From NCBI GenBank assembly GCA_016282455.1, contig JAEEKM010000182.1, positions 1 through 6,414 on the forward strand: a stretch of DNA of 6,414 bases. The letters run 5' to 3'. Both the position numbers and the translations under genes were made by a program. Positions 4,820-6,414 of this stretch are shown here, piece by piece. A model generated the notes under the pieces. It was not told the DNA's origin. It worked only from the letters and a program-made list of their open reading frames with translations, and searched no databases. Position 1 is the first letter of the stretch. Each line of letters opens with the position of its first letter. The stretch comes from Treponema sp. GTDB lineage: Bacteria; Spirochaetota; Spirochaetia; Treponematales; Treponemataceae.

Positions 4820-6414
4820 ATGAAAAAAAACATTCGTGTTCCTTGTGCAGTACTGCTTCTTTCTGCATTTATTTTGCAGACGGCATCTGCACAAAATAAT
4901 TTTGAAAAAGGCAGCATTCCGGATGAAAAAGAACCATCAATTTCTGCCGTAAAAGAAGTGTCTGAAGGAAGTGCAAAAATCGGAGAAGAAACTCTTCTTT
5001 CAGAAGACCAGGACAAAAGCGCAATCCTTGTTACAAAAGGGGCAAGCCTTAAGGCAAAAGGAACTAGTGTAGAAAAAAAATCCGGCAATACAACAAACGA
5101 ATCACAGAGTAATTTTTACGGACTTAATGCTGCCATAGTTGTAAAAAAAGCCTCCTCCCTTGTCCTTGAAGGAGTAACCATCACTTCTAATGCAGAGGGG
5201 GCAAATGCTCTCTTTGCAACAGGAAAATCTTCTGTAAAAGCAAAGAACATAAAAATCCGCACAAAAAAGAATTCTTCCAGAGGTCTTGATGCCACTTACG
5301 GAGGAAACATCCATGCACAAAATGTGGACATAGAAACGGAAGGGGAACACTCTGCTGCCTTTGCAACCGACCGTGGTGAAGGAAATGTAAATGTAGAAGG
5401 CGGAAGTGCCCACACCCGCGGAGAAGGTTCACCAGTTGTGTATTCAACCGGAAACATCAGCGTAAAAAATATTCGCGGCAGTGCAAGGTCTTCTGAAATA
5501 GCAGTTGTAGAAGGAAAGAACAGCGCAAGCATGGAAGGCTGCACGTTCTTTGGCGGAAGTCAGAGCAGAAGTCCCAGGGCAGTAATGCTTTACCAGAGTA
5601 TGAGTGGAGATGCCCGTAAAGGGAATGCCAGCATGAGTATAAAAAACTGCAGTCTCTTTAATTCTGGAACAGGACCATTTTTTTATGTAACAAACACAAG
5701 TGCCAGTGTCGTTATGGAAAACACAAAACTTGAATCTAAGGGAAGTGAACTTCTTCATGTAAGCGGAAACAACAGCGAACGCGGCTGGGGAAAGAAAGGT
5801 GCAAACGGCGGTAAGCTTAATTTCCTTGCAGTAAAGCAGAACCTAAGCGGAGATATTTTCTGTGATGCCATAAGTTCCCTTGTCCTCACTCTTTCAAAAG
5901 GTTCCTCTTACAGCGGAACAATCAATGCTTCTGATGCAGGAAAAGTGAATCTGGTGCTGGACAAAAAATCAACGCTTACTTTGACGGGAGATTCTTTTGT
6001 AAACGCAATTGTAAACGAAGACTCAAGTTTTAAAAATGTTTCTTCCAAAGGTTATACTCTCTTTTACAATAAAAATGCCGGTGAAAATGCATACTTAAAA
6101 GGGGCAACAATTCTTCTCCAGGGGGGAGGAAAACTTGTGGCAGTGGAAGCGGGTGAAAAAAAACTTCTTGATTCAGATGAAAAATCTCCTGACGAAGGAA
6201 TACCTCTTGTGAAAAATTACGAAGGAAAAATTTCCCTGCAGGAAGACGGAAGCCTTCTTCTGGTAACAGAAACAAAAGAGTGGAAACTTCTTGTCTGGGA
6301 AGATAAGGGACCGGGTAACAAAAAAGACCAGAGACCAGAAGGAATGAAAAATGGAATGCCCGGAGAAAAGCCAAACGGAAAGCCCATGGGAAATCCGCCA
6401 GAAGGATTCGCCCC
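4820..6414 (+). CDS. Exported right-handed beta-helix surface protein, 3'-truncated
   Basis: The frame runs 531 codons from ATG 4820 to the window edge with no stop. Residues 1-24 form a Sec signal peptide (MKKNIR, hydrophobic core, then cleavage after ASA at 22-24), so the protein is secreted or surface exposed. The rest is Gly/Ser/Asn/Val-rich and built from short beta-strand repeats. Recognisable family blocks are FYGLNAAIVVK, ATDRGEGNVNVEGG, GSPVVYSTGNISVKN (about 203), EIAVVEGKNS, AVMLYQSMSGDA (from 254), GTGPFFYVTNTSA, and WGKKGANGGKL (from 323) through SGDIFCDAISSLVLTL. From memory these mark a large, uncharacterised beta-helix family frequent in gut clostridia, methanogens and treponemes, often called adhesin-like. 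From residue 495 a Gly/Pro/Met/Lys-rich low-complexity tail begins. Codons 2-4 contain an A8 run. No enzymatic residues are recognised, and adhesion or glycan binding is inference. Confidence 0.85.
   Translation, partial: MKKNIRVPCAVLLLSAFILQTASAQNNFEKGSIPDEKEPSISAVKEVSEGSAKIGEETLLSEDQDKSAILVTKGASLKAKGTSVEKKSGNTTNESQSNFYGLNAAIVVKKASSLVLEGVTITSNAEGANALFATGKSSVKAKNIKIRTKKNSSRGLDATYGGNIHAQNVDIETEGEHSAAFATDRGEGNVNVEGGSAHTRGEGSPVVYSTGNISVKNIRGSARSSEIAVVEGKNSASMEGCTFFGGSQSRSPRAVMLYQSMSGDARKGNASMSIKNCSLFNSGTGPFFYVTNTSASVVMENTKLESKGSELLHVSGNNSERGWGKKGANGGKLNFLAVKQNLSGDIFCDAISSLVLTLSKGSSYSGTINASDAGKVNLVLDKKSTLTLTGDSFVNAIVNEDSSFKNVSSKGYTLFYNKNAGENAYLKGATILLQGGGKLVAVEAGEKKLLDSDEKSPDEGIPLVKNYEGKISLQEDGSLLLVTETKEWKLLVWEDKGPGNKKDQRPEGMKNGMPGEKPNGKPMGNPPEGFA

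Noticed and set aside
5102..5758. Several overlapping minus-strand open frames of about 80-105 codons.
   Set aside because: They are shadows of the beta-helix coding frame, which is open from 4820 to the end and has a signal peptide and family motifs.

Overview
The window reads as a chromosomal segment of a spirochaete, most likely a gut-type Treponema. The reasons are the gene order (SurA-like foldase, nusB, TPR lipoprotein, groES without groEL, sigma factor), the loose spirochaetal lipobox, and the moderate-to-low GC content. From memory, and unchecked, the same order occurs in Treponema pallidum around TP1016 to TP1012 (Tpn39b, NusB, hypothetical, GroES, sigma factor). All genes lie on the + strand.

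Bases 1-3115 look like one transcription unit. The 3' part of a SurA/parvulin-like periplasmic foldase is followed after 6 nt by nusB, and nusB overlaps by 4 nt (TTGA) a 632-residue TPR-containing lipoprotein that starts with TTG. A 65-nt gap with a plausible sigma-70 promoter leads to groES (3181-3456), which closes with two tandem hairpin terminators (3473-3544).

Bases 3545-3708 form a regulatory region. It has T-tracts at roughly helical spacing, a short direct repeat, and a textbook -24/-12 sigma-54 promoter (TTGGCAC-N5-TTGCT, 3652-3668). This sits about 40 nt upstream of a 280-residue sigma-70-family factor without region 1.1 (3709-4551). The arrangement implies an RpoN-to-alternative-sigma cascade, like the known Borrelia Rrp2-RpoN-RpoS pathway but with a sigma factor whose core motifs look like the Bacteroidetes primary sigma. 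This is the most interesting signal in the window.

Bases 4548-4708 are a dense set of hairpins with a duplicated 23-bp segment and a T8 run, which probably end the sigma transcript. A candidate sigma-70 promoter (4712-4741) precedes an exported right-handed beta-helix protein (4820 to the end, truncated). It belongs to a common but uncharacterised gut-bacterial surface family.

The upstream genes serve core functions: envelope protein folding, antitermination and chaperoning. The downstream part joins a regulated sigma factor to a surface protein, but nothing in the sequence proves that the sigma factor controls that protein. I see no CRISPR, tRNA, rRNA, transposase or phage genes.
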